Source: Lentisphaera araneosa HTCC2155 (lineage in GTDB: Bacteria > Verrucomicrobiota > Lentisphaeria > Lentisphaerales > Lentisphaeraceae). Taken from it: a stretch of DNA of 55,288 bases. The stretch is taken from NCBI RefSeq assembly GCF_000170755.1, contig NZ_ABCK01000032.1, positions 1 to 55,288 on the forward strand, read 5' to 3'. Position 1 is the stretch's first letter. Every line of letters begins with the position of its first letter. The translations under genes were made by a program, and so were the position numbers. Shown here piece by piece: positions 8,554 to 18,900 of this stretch. Under the pieces are notes generated by a model. The model was given only the letters and a program-made list of their open reading frames with translations. It was not told the DNA's origin and searched no databases.

Positions 8554-9392
8554 CAATAGGACCAAGTTGCGTCAAAAACAAAGCTTGCGGAACCCGACAT
8601 GTAAACTGGCTTTCCTCGCCCTTCCCATTCGATTTCTAGATCACCCCCTTTGAGGGAAACTTTCATCGGTGATTTTGCAACGCCATGCAAAACACTAGCT
8701 ACAGCCACTGCGCAAGCACCCGAGCCACAAGCTAAAGTCTCTCCAGAACCTCTTTCCCAAACGCGCATTTCCACGTGGTGATCATCAATAACCTTTACAA
8801 ATTCAATATTAGCTCGATTCTTAAAGACCTCATGATGCTCAAATAATGGCCCAATTTTCTCTAAATTGAGTAAGTCAATTTCATCTACGTAGGTAACTGC
8901 ATGGGGATTGCCCACAGACACAGCGGTCATTGGAAAAGTATACTGTTCAGCGGACAGAGGCGTGCCAAATAATGGGTGCTCACTATCCAAGCCGACATCT
9001 ACAATTGTAGTGGAGGGAACGGCGACAGCTATCCTCACATTCCCATCTTCTAAAATTGTCGCAAATGAAATTCCTGTCATTGTTTCGATTTTAAGTTCAT
9101 CTGACTGGATCAAACCTTCTCGTTTAGCATAGACCGCTGCACAACGCAAAGCGTTACCGCACATTTCCACTTTAGAACCATCCGCATTGAGAATATCCAT
9201 ACGGAAATTAGCGTCTGCAGACTCAGCAGACCCCAAAATAATGAATTGATCCGCTCCAACGGCAAAGCGACGTTGGCACATATCTTGCGCCAAAGCCGAC
9301 AAATCTTCAGGCACTGTTTCCCGAAAGGTATTTACGACAATGAAGTCATTCCCACAACCGTGCATTTTTGTAAAAGAAAATGAATTCATCAT
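8553..9392 (-). CDS. dapF: Diaminopimelate epimerase
   Basis: Converts LL- to meso-diaminopimelate for lysine and peptidoglycan synthesis. The two catalytic cysteines are present: C78 in E-M-C-G-N-A-L-R and C222 in E-T-L-A-C-G-S-G-A-C. The N-terminal K-M-H-G-C-G-N-D-F is also canonical. Length is 279 residues, normal for the family. Two ATG codons stand in tandem at 9392 and 9389; AGGA upstream favours the first. It is the first gene of the dapF-cmoA unit and is divergent from exbB. Confidence 0.96.
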   Translation of the reverse strand: MMNSFSFTKMHGCGNDFIVVNTFRETVPEDLSALAQDMCQRRFAVGADQFIILGSAESADANFRMDILNADGSKVEMCGNALRCAAVYAKREGLIQSDELKIETMTGISFATILEDGNVRIAVAVPSTTIVDVGLDSEHPLFGTPLSAEQYTFPMTAVSVGNPHAVTYVDEIDLLNLEKIGPLFEHHEVFKNRANIEFVKVIDDHHVEMRVWERGSGETLACGSGACAVAVASVLHGVAKSPMKVSLKGGDLEIEWEGRGKPVYMSGSASFVFDATWSY

Positions 9393-9506
9393 TATTTTCC
9401 TGTTAAAATTTTTCTTATTCGTCTCTAAACTTAAGCCCTATAGAGATATTTTCAAAAGCTGGAATATACTAAGGAAATTTTGCAAAAATCACCGACGGAG
9501 TCCACT

Positions 9507-10181
9507 ATGCTTTTTACCTCTCTTATCAGCGCTGCTGAAAGCGCCCAAAGTTCATCTTCATTCAAAGAAATCCTATCCCAGGGTGGCTTGGTACTTCTCG
9601 TGCTCGTCGCCCTCTCCCTCTTTCTGATTGCACTTGTCGCTCTCTTGTTCATGACTTTGCGGGAACAAGTTCTAATCCCGAATAATTTCATCAATGAAGC
9701 TGCATCTCTAAGTGAAAAAGGTGACATGGAGGCCTTAGCCCAACTCTGTAAAAGCTCACAAAGCCCTGCAGGCGCTATCATTGGTGCTGCAGCTGATCAA
9801 ATGCATTCAGACTCCGACTCAAGCTATGACATGGTTAAAGACGCTGCAGAAAGCGAAGGCTCTCACCAAATCGGCATCATTCATCATAAACTCTCATATG
9901 TAAGTGACATTGCTAAAATAGCCCCAATGATCGGACTCCTCGGTACAGTACTTGGTATGATGCAAGCCTTCTCAGGTCTCAAGCAAGATTTTGGCGCTGT
10001 AAAACCTATTGCTCTTGCTGATGGCATTGCTCAAGCCATGGTTACAACCGCAGCCGGTCTTATTGTCGGTCTCATCGCCATGTTCTGCCACTCCCTATTA
10101 CGCCAACGCGCTGGCCACTTAACTGATATCCTAGAACAAAAGAGTGCCCGAGTTTTACGCCGCTTCATGAAAAAGGCCTAA
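9507..10181 (+). CDS. exbB: MotA/TolQ/ExbB proton channel family protein
   Basis: Inner-membrane stator that uses the proton gradient together with ExbD. The 224-residue protein has a membrane helix near residues 28-52 and two more in the region of M-I-G-L-L-G-T-V-L-G-M-M and T-T-A-A-G-L-I-V-G-L-I-A, both family hallmarks. I start it at the ATG at 9507 because CGGAG lies 8 bases upstream; an in-frame TTG 27 bases earlier has none. Four bases separate it from exbD. No TonB or TolA gene follows. Confidence 0.9.
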   Translation: MLFTSLISAAESAQSSSSFKEILSQGGLVLLVLVALSLFLIALVALLFMTLREQVLIPNNFINEAASLSEKGDMEALAQLCKSSQSPAGAIIGAAADQMHSDSDSSYDMVKDAAESEGSHQIGIIHHKLSYVSDIAKIAPMIGLLGTVLGMMQAFSGLKQDFGAVKPIALADGIAQAMVTTAAGLIVGLIAMFCHSLLRQRAGHLTDILEQKSARVLRRFMKKA

Positions 10182-10184
10182 GCA

Positions 10185-10601
10185 ATGAAATTCAAAAGAC
10201 CCACTGCAAGTGACAATGAAGGGCCGCAACTTGCACCCATGATTGACATTTTCTTCTTAACCCTGATTTTTTTCATGGTTGCTTCAGTCTATTCTCAGTT
10301 TGAACGCAATATTTCTATAGTTGTTCCAAAGGCTGCTTCTGGAGAAGACAACGCTCGTTACCCTGGCGAAGTGATTATCAATGTCGACAAAGAAGGTAAA
10401 TTTAGCATTAACAACAGTGACAAAAGCTTAGATGAAATTGATGTCATTTTAGCAGACATTGCATCCTACTACACTGGCCAACCGGTGATTATTCGTTGCG
10501 ATGGCAAAGCAGCTTTCTCTAACTATGTCAAAGTTTTTGACCTCTGCAAAAGCCACGCCATTGAAAATGTTCGTATTGCCACCCTCGGAGAGGATCAATG
10601 A
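10185..10601 (+). CDS. exbD: ExbD/TolR-type biopolymer transport protein
   Basis: Single-pass partner of ExbB. The helix starts with the conserved channel aspartate in A-P-M-I-D-I-F-F-L-T-L-I-F-F-M, followed by a periplasmic domain; 138 residues is normal. Its stop overlaps the start of the TPR gene (ATGA at 10598-10601), so the three genes form one translationally coupled unit. Confidence 0.9.
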   Translation: MKFKRPTASDNEGPQLAPMIDIFFLTLIFFMVASVYSQFERNISIVVPKAASGEDNARYPGEVIINVDKEGKFSINNSDKSLDEIDVILADIASYYTGQPVIIRCDGKAAFSNYVKVFDLCKSHAIENVRIATLGEDQ

Positions 10602-12883
10602 AAAGACTCTTTGCAGGCTTACTTTTTGTTAGTCTCAGTGCTTTTTCACAAAATGATCTTAAGCAACAGTGGAGTTTTGCCGAAGGTCTTTTTAAAAGAG
10701 GCTTTTACGAAGATGCCCTTCAAGAGTACAAAGGGCTATTGATTGACTCCGGTAGCCAAGTCGAAAAAAACGCCCTACTCAGAATCATCGAATGTTGCGA
10801 ACAGAGCAAAAAAGACCCTGAAGAATACATTGATCGCTATATTAAGCTTGAGACAGACCCTAACTTACGCATTGTCGTCCAACTCAAAAAAGCAGCCCTG
10901 CTGATCACAAAAAAAGAGTTCGACAAAGCCGAAGAACTCTATAAAAAAATTACTAGCGCAGAAACTAACTATCAAGAGCATGCTCTTTACGAATATGGTC
11001 GCCTACTTTTAGAACAAGGCAAAAACAATGAAGCCGTAACTACCTTCTTAGACCTCAGCAGTAAAGGCAAAGCTGAAGATAAAGAAGTACGTATTTATGC
11101 CCACTATGCTCTCTCCTCTCTTTATTTAGGCCAAGAAAACTATTCTAGCGCTGAAAAGCACCTTAATACGCTGACGAATATTACAAAAGATCACTCTCTG
11201 AAAACTCAAGCTTTCATCTTACTCATTCAGCTTTTGGCCACACAAGAGCGTGACGCTGAACTGATTACTACTCACAAAACACTGGCGACTCTCAATCCAC
11301 ATAAGGAGAACCTTAACCAACTGACTATCCAATATGTACTTGCACTTATAAGGTCGAAAAAATATGATCAAGCACGTGGTGCACTCGCATCAATTAAAAA
11401 CCCAAATGCCGAAGAAGAGGCATGGGCTAACTACGCCTTAGGCATTTGCTATTACCAGTTAGGCTTATACAAACAAGCACTCATCTCATTTGAGAAAAGC
11501 TTACTAAATCAAAACTTCACGGAATCACCAAAAGCCTTGGCTTACCTCATTTATTGTCACTTACAAGTCAAGGATATGCCTAAAGCCCTAGAGCTAAGCA
11601 AAGTTTTTGATAGCAAACACCCCACTTCTTCCCTACGTGCTGAAATTCATTACAAAAATAGCCTTTTAGCTCTGGAACAAAACAATTCTACACTAGCTGT
11701 AAAAGAGTTACAAACCGCTATTAACGTCTATTTACCCACATGGGAAAATATTGAAATCGCACACAAAACCCTAGCTCAAACCTTTGCTCAAAACAAGCAA
11801 TATACAGAAAGTGCTGAAATCTGGTATAAACTCTCTGGTCTATTAAACAATGATAAAAAAAGCACTGCTTCATTTAAGGCGGTAGAAAATTACTTACTCG
11901 CTAAAGATTACACACAAGCAGAAGAAGTCTTAGTTAGAACTCAAGTCAAACCTGAACTAGAATTCAAAAAATCGTCTCTAAAAATAGAAATATGCCTTAG
12001 TAATAAACAATGGGACAAAGCACACAAACTCATCCTCCTCGGTCTCGAGAAGCACCCCCAAAAAGAAAAAACTGGTCTCCTCTATATGCTGCAAGGTAGA
12101 TGTTTTTATTTACAAAACCGCCTAAACGATGCGAGTCAATCTTTAGAGCAAGCCTCAAAACTCATAAAACAACCCTCACTCTTAGCTCAAAATCTAAACT
12201 TATTAGCAAGTATCTACTACTCTCAAGGCAAAAAGCCTCAATCTGCTGAAGTCTATGCAAAAATCTTTAGAGATAATTTACAAAAAGAACTCAACTGGAA
12301 CCAAAAACAAACACAAGACATCAGCCGTCTTCTTGAGCTAGAAGCCTACTTAGAAAGCAGTTTGATCGCCTGTGAACTTACTAATCAGAATAATACTTTT
12401 TTTTTCCTCCAGCGCGCGAGGATTTTTGCTCGACTTGAAAAGTACCTACAAAGCCAGGAGAACTTAAACAGCCTAGAACTCAATAAACTAAGCGACCAAC
12501 AATTCTGCGCATACTCAGCAATCGAAGCACTCATCCTTCTCAATGACCAGAAAATTGATAAGGCGAGCCTAACTCTAGGGACGATCAAAAAAATTGATCA
12601 ATGGCTACCCGGCGACTTCCCTCTCTACCTCTACACCAAAGCAAAACTACACTTCATTAATAAGGATTACGACAAGGCATTAAAAAATGCCAACAGGACT
12701 TACATCCTCTTTAACGACAAGCAATTTTCAGCAAAGAGCTTATTCCTAGCAGTGCAATCCGCCTATCAACTCAAGCGACAAAACGACGCTGAAAAACTCC
12801 TTAAAGAACTCAAAAAACGCTTCCCGACATATGCAAAACGGCCAAATGTGGCAAATTTTATCTCAAAAAACCTCGCGAAGTAG
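10598..12883 (+). CDS. Secreted tetratricopeptide-repeat protein
   Basis: The 761-residue protein has a signal peptide (residues 1-17, ending A-F-S-Q) and then mostly helical TPR-like repeats, recognisable as regularly spaced A-x-x-x-Y/L and Y-x-x-A/G positions. No enzymatic domain is visible. Its start overlaps the exbD stop, which suggests a periplasmic partner of the ExbB-ExbD motor in place of TonB. TPR proteins coupled to exbBD are common in the PVC group and in Bacteroidetes-like operons, but the function here is unproven. Confidence 0.85.
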   Translation: MKRLFAGLLFVSLSAFSQNDLKQQWSFAEGLFKRGFYEDALQEYKGLLIDSGSQVEKNALLRIIECCEQSKKDPEEYIDRYIKLETDPNLRIVVQLKKAALLITKKEFDKAEELYKKITSAETNYQEHALYEYGRLLLEQGKNNEAVTTFLDLSSKGKAEDKEVRIYAHYALSSLYLGQENYSSAEKHLNTLTNITKDHSLKTQAFILLIQLLATQERDAELITTHKTLATLNPHKENLNQLTIQYVLALIRSKKYDQARGALASIKNPNAEEEAWANYALGICYYQLGLYKQALISFEKSLLNQNFTESPKALAYLIYCHLQVKDMPKALELSKVFDSKHPTSSLRAEIHYKNSLLALEQNNSTLAVKELQTAINVYLPTWENIEIAHKTLAQTFAQNKQYTESAEIWYKLSGLLNNDKKSTASFKAVENYLLAKDYTQAEEVLVRTQVKPELEFKKSSLKIEICLSNKQWDKAHKLILLGLEKHPQKEKTGLLYMLQGRCFYLQNRLNDASQSLEQASKLIKQPSLLAQNLNLLASIYYSQGKKPQSAEVYAKIFRDNLQKELNWNQKQTQDISRLLELEAYLESSLIACELTNQNNTFFFLQRARIFARLEKYLQSQENLNSLELNKLSDQQFCAYSAIEALILLNDQKIDKASLTLGTIKKIDQWLPGDFPLYLYTKAKLHFINKDYDKALKNANRTYILFNDKQFSAKSLFLAVQSAYQLKRQNDAEKLLKELKKRFPTYAKRPNVANFISKNLAK

Positions 12884-12930
12884 TTGCTTTTAGTATTTTT
12901 TATTGAAGAACATACAAAACGATCTATATT

Positions 12931-12939
12931 TGCTAATAT
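12931..12939 (+). promoter_or_regulatory. Putative extended -10 promoter for the FHA-ftsH unit
   Basis: TGCTAATAT (TG-N-TAATAT) ends 37 bases before the FHA start at 12977. No clear -35 box. The matching string upstream of the sulfatase at 5091 has nearly the same spacing. Confidence 0.35.
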
Positions 12940-12976
12940 ATCAATATTAATAATTTCATTTGACTAAAAGGTTATT

Positions 12977-13483
12977 ATGGCAACACCTAAAATTATTGTC
13001 CTATCAGAAATAATGCGCGGCAAAAATTTCGAACTTACTGGAAATCTTTATACAATTGGCCGTACTGATGAAAGAGAGATTTGCATCCCTGACGGAACAA
13101 TCAGTTCTTACCATGCAGAAATCGAGCGTAATGGCGAAATCTATACAGCTCGTGACAAAGGCAGTACGAACGGCACACGTATCAACGGCATCAGAATCAC
13201 TGAACAAATACTCAACAACAGTGACATCCTCCAAGTAGGTGGCATTGAGCTTTTATTTGACTGTGAAGAAAAAGGCAATACGACTGCCATCACGACTCAA
13301 ACTGCTATTAGCCTAGATGATATTGGCGGTGCATTTGATCCTAGCGAACTAAAAAATATTTCTGGCGGAATGGACGCGTCATCCTCAAGCAAAGGCACAA
13401 GCAAAGTGATTATTGGTATCATTGCTGCTCTCGTTGTTGTTCTTGGCGTTGTCATCTTTTTCTTAGTCAAAAAGCTAGCCTAA
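12977..13483 (+). CDS. FHA-domain protein with C-terminal membrane anchor
   Basis: The forkhead-associated domain binds phosphothreonine. Its signatures are G28-R29, S43-S44-Y-H46 and S-T-N-G-T at 63-67, so the phosphopeptide site looks intact. After a Ser-rich linker, the last 25 residues form a single membrane helix (V-I-I-G-I-I-A-A-L...) with a K-K-L-A end, so the FHA domain should face the cytoplasm as a tail-anchored protein. Only 9 bases separate it from ftsH. No Ser/Thr kinase is in the window to supply the phosphorylated partner. Confidence 0.88.
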   Translation: MATPKIIVLSEIMRGKNFELTGNLYTIGRTDEREICIPDGTISSYHAEIERNGEIYTARDKGSTNGTRINGIRITEQILNNSDILQVGGIELLFDCEEKGNTTAITTQTAISLDDIGGAFDPSELKNISGGMDASSSSKGTSKVIIGIIAALVVVLGVVIFFLVKKLA

Positions 13484-13492
13484 GGAACAGAG

Positions 13493-15574
13493 ATGCCCGA
13501 CAAGAATCAAGAGGGCCCGAAACGCCCTCTAAATAACGGTGAAAATGAACCGAAAAAAGGTATGGCTGGATGGCTTTGGATTCTCATATTAGTTTCCATC
13601 CCCCTACTACTCATTTATCAAAACGACCAAAAGGAAGTTGGGAAATCAATTCAAGAGTCAAAATTCTATCAACTCTTAGAGACCAACAAAATCAAAGAAG
13701 TTGTTATTCGTTACGACAAAGGCCTTAATAGCGCTGTTGACTTCCATCTTACACTTGTAGAAGACGGCAAAACTGTCACTGAAGAAAATAACACTCGCAC
13801 TGTAAATATTCTTCTACCAGAACCTGCAATTGAAGCTCTCAAAACATTTAAAGTGCCCTATGGCAGCAAACAAAAAAGCGCTGTATTCGGTGAGATCGTT
13901 AGCTTTATTCTTCCTCTCATCATCATTGTTGCACTCTTTTACTTCTTATTTGCACGTCAACTGAAAAATGCTGGCCGTGGCGCCATGCAGTTTGGCAAGA
14001 GTAAGGCTAAAATGTTTGCACCAAATGCTGAACAAGTCACATTCTCAGATGTTGCTGGAGTTTCAGAAGCTCGTGAAGAAGTTGAAGAAATTGTCGATTT
14101 TCTTAAAGATCCGGCTAAATACCGCAACTTAGGCGGACGCCTACCCAAAGGTTGCTTAATGGTGGGCCCTCCAGGTACAGGTAAAACTCTACTCGCTCGT
14201 GCTATTGCAGGCGAAGCAGGAGTCCCTTTCTTCTCTATGAGTGGTTCTGACTTTGTTGAAATGTTTGTTGGCGTCGGCGCCAGCCGTGTTCGCGACCTCT
14301 TTGAACAAGCTAAAAAGCACCAACCTTGTATTTTATTCATCGATGAAATTGATGCTGTCGGCCGAGCTCGTAACTCTGGTGGAACTGGCGGAGGTCACGA
14401 TGAGCGTGAACAGACACTCAATGCTTTACTTGTTGAAATGGATGGCTTTGAAAACCAAAATGGTGTTATCTTAATTGCAGCCACTAACCGTGCTGATGTA
14501 TTGGATAAAGCCCTCTTACGCCCAGGTCGATTTGACCGACGCATTAATGTTGACCTTCCTGACCTTGGTGGTCGCTTAGAAATCTTAAAAGTTCATGCCA
14601 AAAAAGTTAAACTCGGAAAAAATGTTGACCTCAAGCTCATTGCTCGTGGCACACCTGGTTTCTCTGGTGCGGACTTAGCAAACGTCATCAATGAAGGTGC
14701 CCTTATCGCTGCACGCCTTGGCAAAAAATCTATTGAGCACGCCGACATGGAAGAAGCGCGCGACAAAGTTCGCTGGGGTAAAGAAAGAAAATCTATGAAG
14801 ATGTCTGAGCGCGAACTTCGCCTCACGGCTTATCACGAAGCGGGTCACACACTCGTCAGTCTTTACGCTGGCAGCATGAATAAGCTACACAAAGTAACTA
14901 TCATGCCACGAGGCAACGCTTACCTTGGTGCAACAATGTACTTCCCTGAAGACAACCGTTACACAACCACGCGAACTGAACTCCTTGCTGAAATCGCAAC
15001 GACAATGGGTGGTCAAATCGCTGAGAAACTTACTTTTGGCGACATCACCAATGGCGCATCAGGCGACATTCGTCAAGCGACTAGTATTGCTCGTCGTATG
15101 GTTCGTGACTGGGGCATGGGTGAAATGGGTTTTGTTTACTACAGCAGTGGCGACGGCGAATACTCAATGAAAAATGATTACTCTGAAGAAGTCGGCACAA
15201 AGCTCGATTTGGAAGTGAGAAAACTCATTGATGAGCAATATCAAGTGGCCACTGACATCTTAGTCAAATATCAAGATCAACTTAAACTCTTATCAGAAAC
15301 TCTCCTTGAACGCGAAACTATGAGCGCCAACGAAGTTTACGAACTGCTCGACTTACAGTACATGATGGAAGCCGATGAAGAAGAGTTTGATAAAAAGCTT
15401 GAGCAATCATTAGCCAAGGTGGATAGCTCTAAAGTTCTTGATGAAGATGAAAGCAAAGAAGACAAGGATTCTGAATCAAAAGATAGCTCAGCTGACGAAG
15501 AAACTTCGGAGTCTGATAAAACGGAAAGTTCAGAAGACAAGAACGATAGCTTAGACCCTGAAAGCAAAGCTTAA
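13493..15574 (+). CDS. ftsH: ATP-dependent zinc metalloprotease FtsH
   Basis: Membrane-bound AAA+ protease that degrades misfolded membrane proteins and regulators; in Gram-negatives it controls LpxC and so LPS amount. Order of parts: short N-terminal tail, membrane helix 1 (about residues 27-43), periplasmic domain, membrane helix 2 (about 134-153), Walker A G-P-P-G-T-G-K-T (225-232), Walker B I-L-F-I-D-E-I-D, the second-region R-P-G-R-F-D-R, and the zinc site H-E-A-G-H. At 693 residues it is longer than E. coli FtsH (644) because of a Ser/Glu/Asp/Lys-rich tail of about 50 residues. Start ATG follows AGGAACAGAG. It is co-transcribed with the FHA gene and ends at a terminator. Confidence 0.97.
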   Translation: MPDKNQEGPKRPLNNGENEPKKGMAGWLWILILVSIPLLLIYQNDQKEVGKSIQESKFYQLLETNKIKEVVIRYDKGLNSAVDFHLTLVEDGKTVTEENNTRTVNILLPEPAIEALKTFKVPYGSKQKSAVFGEIVSFILPLIIIVALFYFLFARQLKNAGRGAMQFGKSKAKMFAPNAEQVTFSDVAGVSEAREEVEEIVDFLKDPAKYRNLGGRLPKGCLMVGPPGTGKTLLARAIAGEAGVPFFSMSGSDFVEMFVGVGASRVRDLFEQAKKHQPCILFIDEIDAVGRARNSGGTGGGHDEREQTLNALLVEMDGFENQNGVILIAATNRADVLDKALLRPGRFDRRINVDLPDLGGRLEILKVHAKKVKLGKNVDLKLIARGTPGFSGADLANVINEGALIAARLGKKSIEHADMEEARDKVRWGKERKSMKMSERELRLTAYHEAGHTLVSLYAGSMNKLHKVTIMPRGNAYLGATMYFPEDNRYTTTRTELLAEIATTMGGQIAEKLTFGDITNGASGDIRQATSIARRMVRDWGMGEMGFVYYSSGDGEYSMKNDYSEEVGTKLDLEVRKLIDEQYQVATDILVKYQDQLKLLSETLLERETMSANEVYELLDLQYMMEADEEEFDKKLEQSLAKVDSSKVLDEDESKEDKDSESKDSSADEETSESDKTESSEDKNDSLDPESKA

Positions 15575-15598
15575 CAAGCACTAACAGAGGCTTTATAT

Positions 15599-15636
15599 AG
15601 CAAGAATTAAATTTCTGTAAAGTTCTTGCTTTTTTA
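15599..15636 (+). terminator. Rho-independent terminator after ftsH
   Basis: AGCAAGAA (15599-15606) pairs with TTCTTGCT (15623-15630), followed by a T-run. It lies 24 bases after the ftsH stop. Confidence 0.85.
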
Positions 15637-15648
15637 TTCAACTTAGTA

Positions 15649-15676
15649 TTGACTATATAAAGTCTCGCTTAATATT
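15649..15676 (+). promoter_or_regulatory. Putative promoter for the HPr operon
   Basis: TTGACT at 15649-15654 is a good -35 box. The best -10 candidates are AATATT or TAATAT at 15670-15676, with a 15-16 base spacer that is slightly short. It sits between the ftsH terminator and the HPr gene. Confidence 0.4.
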
Positions 15677-15705
15677 GCAACGCCAATTTTAACTGAGGTA
15701 AAACC

Positions 15706-15972
15706 TTGAATCGACAAATAAAAGTGACTGTATCAAACGAGTATGGACTGCACGCACGCCCTGCAGCCATGATTGTGCGTGCCCTTGGAGACTTTGAAAG
15801 CGAGGTTTTACTTAAAACTGACTCAGAAGAGGCCAACTGTCGCAACATCCTTGATTTGATGTCTCTAGCGGCCGCCTGCGGCCAAGAATTAGACATCCAT
15901 GCCAACGGACCAGATTCAGAAGACGCCATTAACAAATTAAAAGATTTGTTCGAATCTAAATTTGGTGAATGA
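15706..15972 (+). CDS. ptsH: HPr-type phosphocarrier protein, Ser46 site replaced by Asn
   Basis: HPr relays phosphate from enzyme I to sugar transporters or regulators in the PTS. The phosphorylated His is H16 in G-L-H-A-R-P-A-A. The region that normally carries regulatory Ser46 reads C-R-N-I-L-D-L-M-S-L, so N47 (aligned to Ser46) cannot be phosphorylated by HPr kinase. Length is 88 residues, normal. The start is a TTG with CTGAGG upstream. Its stop overlaps the start of the AsmA-like gene (ATGA). No enzyme I or HPr kinase is present here, so whether it serves transport or nitrogen-type regulation is open. Confidence 0.85.
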   Translation: MNRQIKVTVSNEYGLHARPAAMIVRALGDFESEVLLKTDSEEANCRNILDLMSLAAACGQELDIHANGPDSEDAINKLKDLFESKFGE

Positions 15973-18900
15973 AGCCTAAACTAAAAAAGTTTCTCATTAT
16001 AACTCCCCTAAGTCTAATTATTCTTTTGGGGATTTTTTTTCTCTATTTAAGTTCCGAGAGTTTTGTACGCTCACACGTGCTCCCCGTTCTTGAAGAAAAA
16101 ACTCAGTTCACAATAGAAGTCGATTCAATCAATGTATCACTCATAAGCGGTAGCGTTGAACTCACACAGCTCAACGCACACTCTGGCCCTAATAATATCA
16201 AAGCTGAGAAACTTGAACTCAAAGTACAAACACTTGCCTGTCTTCAGGGCGACCTTCAAATTGATAAAGCCACCCTAAACGGTGCTTCTATTAATTTATC
16301 CTATGATTCCACAGGTAAACTCAAAGCCGACCCCAATAAAGCAAAAACCATCTCTTTAAAGAAAGAAGTAAAAAGAACTAAACCAAAAAAGCAGCCAGTA
16401 GAAAAAGCTAATTTATTTGATCAACTCTACGCTTTACCTAAACAACTTAGCAAAGAACTAAAACCCATCGAACTCCCCAACTTTCTTCTTCACAACTTGA
16501 GTGTAAGCGACACAAATATAAAGATTGCGAAAGATGATCGCTATGGCAAAGCTGATGAGCACCTGATTACTTTGAATTCTCTTCAAATACAAAAACTTGG
16601 CCCAAATCAAGACTTTGACATCATCTACAATGGCAGTTACGCACGCAAGAAGCCAAACCAACAGCACTTCACAGCAAAAAGCATCCACTTAAAAAGCTCT
16701 GGAACTTTCAATGAATCTGTGACTAACGCTCATGTATCAAGTTCGCTCAAAATAAGCGAATTTGAAAGCAGCCAAATGAAAGATATGAACCACTTAAGCT
16801 TAAACACATCTTTTGATATAAGCCTAATTGATAAAACCATCAAAATTGCCAAGGGTGAAGTATCTTGTACAGAAAGAGAGATCGTACACTCAAAAGCTAA
16901 AATCAACGCGCTTATCAATGAAGAACGCATAGAAGCTGAAGTAAAAGTCCCACAGCTCAACGCCTCTCTCTTAAACATTGCCTTAAACTTTGCACCAAAA
17001 TCACGTAGCTTAGAACGCTGGTTCAGTAAGACTAAAAAAGTTGGCCATAAAACAGGATTTGCAGATTCACAAATTAAAGGAGATTCAACTTTCCTTCTCA
17101 CCCACGACAAACTGATCAGCAAGGGCGAATTTCAGCTCAACAAACTACCTATGAGCATTGAGATTGATGAGAAACTAAAAAAAGATTTCATTGATGCTGA
17201 CTTTAGTTTCAAAGTTTCAACACTTAAAAACAGTCTAGATAATTTAGAGCTCAAGATTATAAGTTCAGATTCACAAGGAAACAAAGTACTCAACATTGAC
17301 TCTTCTATGGTACAGGAGACGATTAGTGCTGACATCAAGACTTCAAACCTCGACCTAAGCCTCGTGAACAACTTCTCAAAAGAAGATGAAAAACTTGCCG
17401 GTAAACTCTATTCTCGAATAAAATTTAAAAGAACACCTGAATCCACAAAAGGCTCCTTAAAAATCGACCTTAATCAACTGCAGTTCGCTCAAGTTGAAGG
17501 CAAATCACTCACAAGTTCCCTAAGCTTCGACTTCATTCAAGAAAAGCTCCAAACATCACTTGAAAATTTAACACTCTCGCTCCAAGAAAAAACCTCCGGC
17601 CAAGTACAAATTCAATCCGAACACATCTCTATAATTAGCACTCCAGACTTTGCTAAAAACACTGTAAACTCTAAGAATTTACAAGTTAGTGCAAACATCC
17701 TCGAGAGCCCCACGATCCCCAAGCAAAGCATCTCCGTAAACTTACAGGATTTAGAACTTGTTCAGACTCAAGAGAACATCCAATCCAAATCCGACTTCAC
17801 GCTCAATGGTGCTAAACTAAAAACATTCAATAACATTAGTACCTCAGGCTCATTGGAGCTCAACGCCAACTTAATCAATCAAAATCAAGTCCTTACTCTA
17901 CAGGACTTAGGTCTCAAAAACACTGGAAAGGATTTGCTCAAAATCCAATCTCTCTACCTTAACCGTCAGCAGGCGACCAGCCACAAAAAAGTCTCTCTCC
18001 ATATCCCAAAACTCAACATTCTTGATATTCAGGAAGTCACTAGACTAATGAATAACACGGAGCCCAGCTTCAAACCACAAAGCCTATCTTCCGAGATAAA
18101 ACTAGACTTAGAGCTCGAGCCCACTCAATTAAGCGCGAAAATCGAACTCCCCTCTATACACGTTATGAACGCAAGTCCGTTTAATTTAGCTGCTAACTTC
18201 ATTAAGAAAAAAGAAGCTCTTGAAGTAAAGAACTTAAGCTTAGTTCATGGCCCACATGTTTTAAACCTCAACGCTTCAATGGATAAAAACAAGTATAGAA
18301 TAGACAACTTCAACGGTCGATTCGACCTCAGCCTTGTCCATGCTATTATTAAGCAACTGAATCCAAACTTCGAAAATAATTTTTCTGGCATGGCGGACTT
18401 TAAAGAAACCAAGTTTGCCTCCCAAGGCACTAGTCCCGAAGAAATCTTCGCCCAACTCCAAAAAGGAAAAATTGATTGGAAAATCACTGATCTTAAAATC
18501 AACTTAGAACAGGAAGAAAAAACTTTTATCAGCAAAAACCTAGGCTTTAAACCCAGCGATCTACATTTCGAGGAGGGCCAAGTAAATCTAGACTTCAACA
18601 AAGACCTTGTTAAACTCAATAAATTTAAGCTAATGGGACAAAAGGGTGGCTTTGACTTCAGCGGCAAAGTCTATAAAGAAGACCAAAAACTTAAATCACA
18701 ATTTTTCACTTGGTCAGCCTTTGTAGGATCCGAGTACCTCCACCTCATCTCTCCTCAAACTATACTTGATAATATTAATGAACTTGATGATTTTCTTGAT
18801 TTCAACAAAGAAAATCAATGGTATGAATTCGATGAATCGATCGAACTCCTTAGTCAAGCTGAGGATGGGCAATTCAGTACCCTTCTAAGCCAAATTCAAT

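Noticed and set aside
18245-18667. Minus-strand frame of 140 codons within the AsmA-like gene
   Set aside because: Antisense to a long conserved-looking reading frame; no family features.
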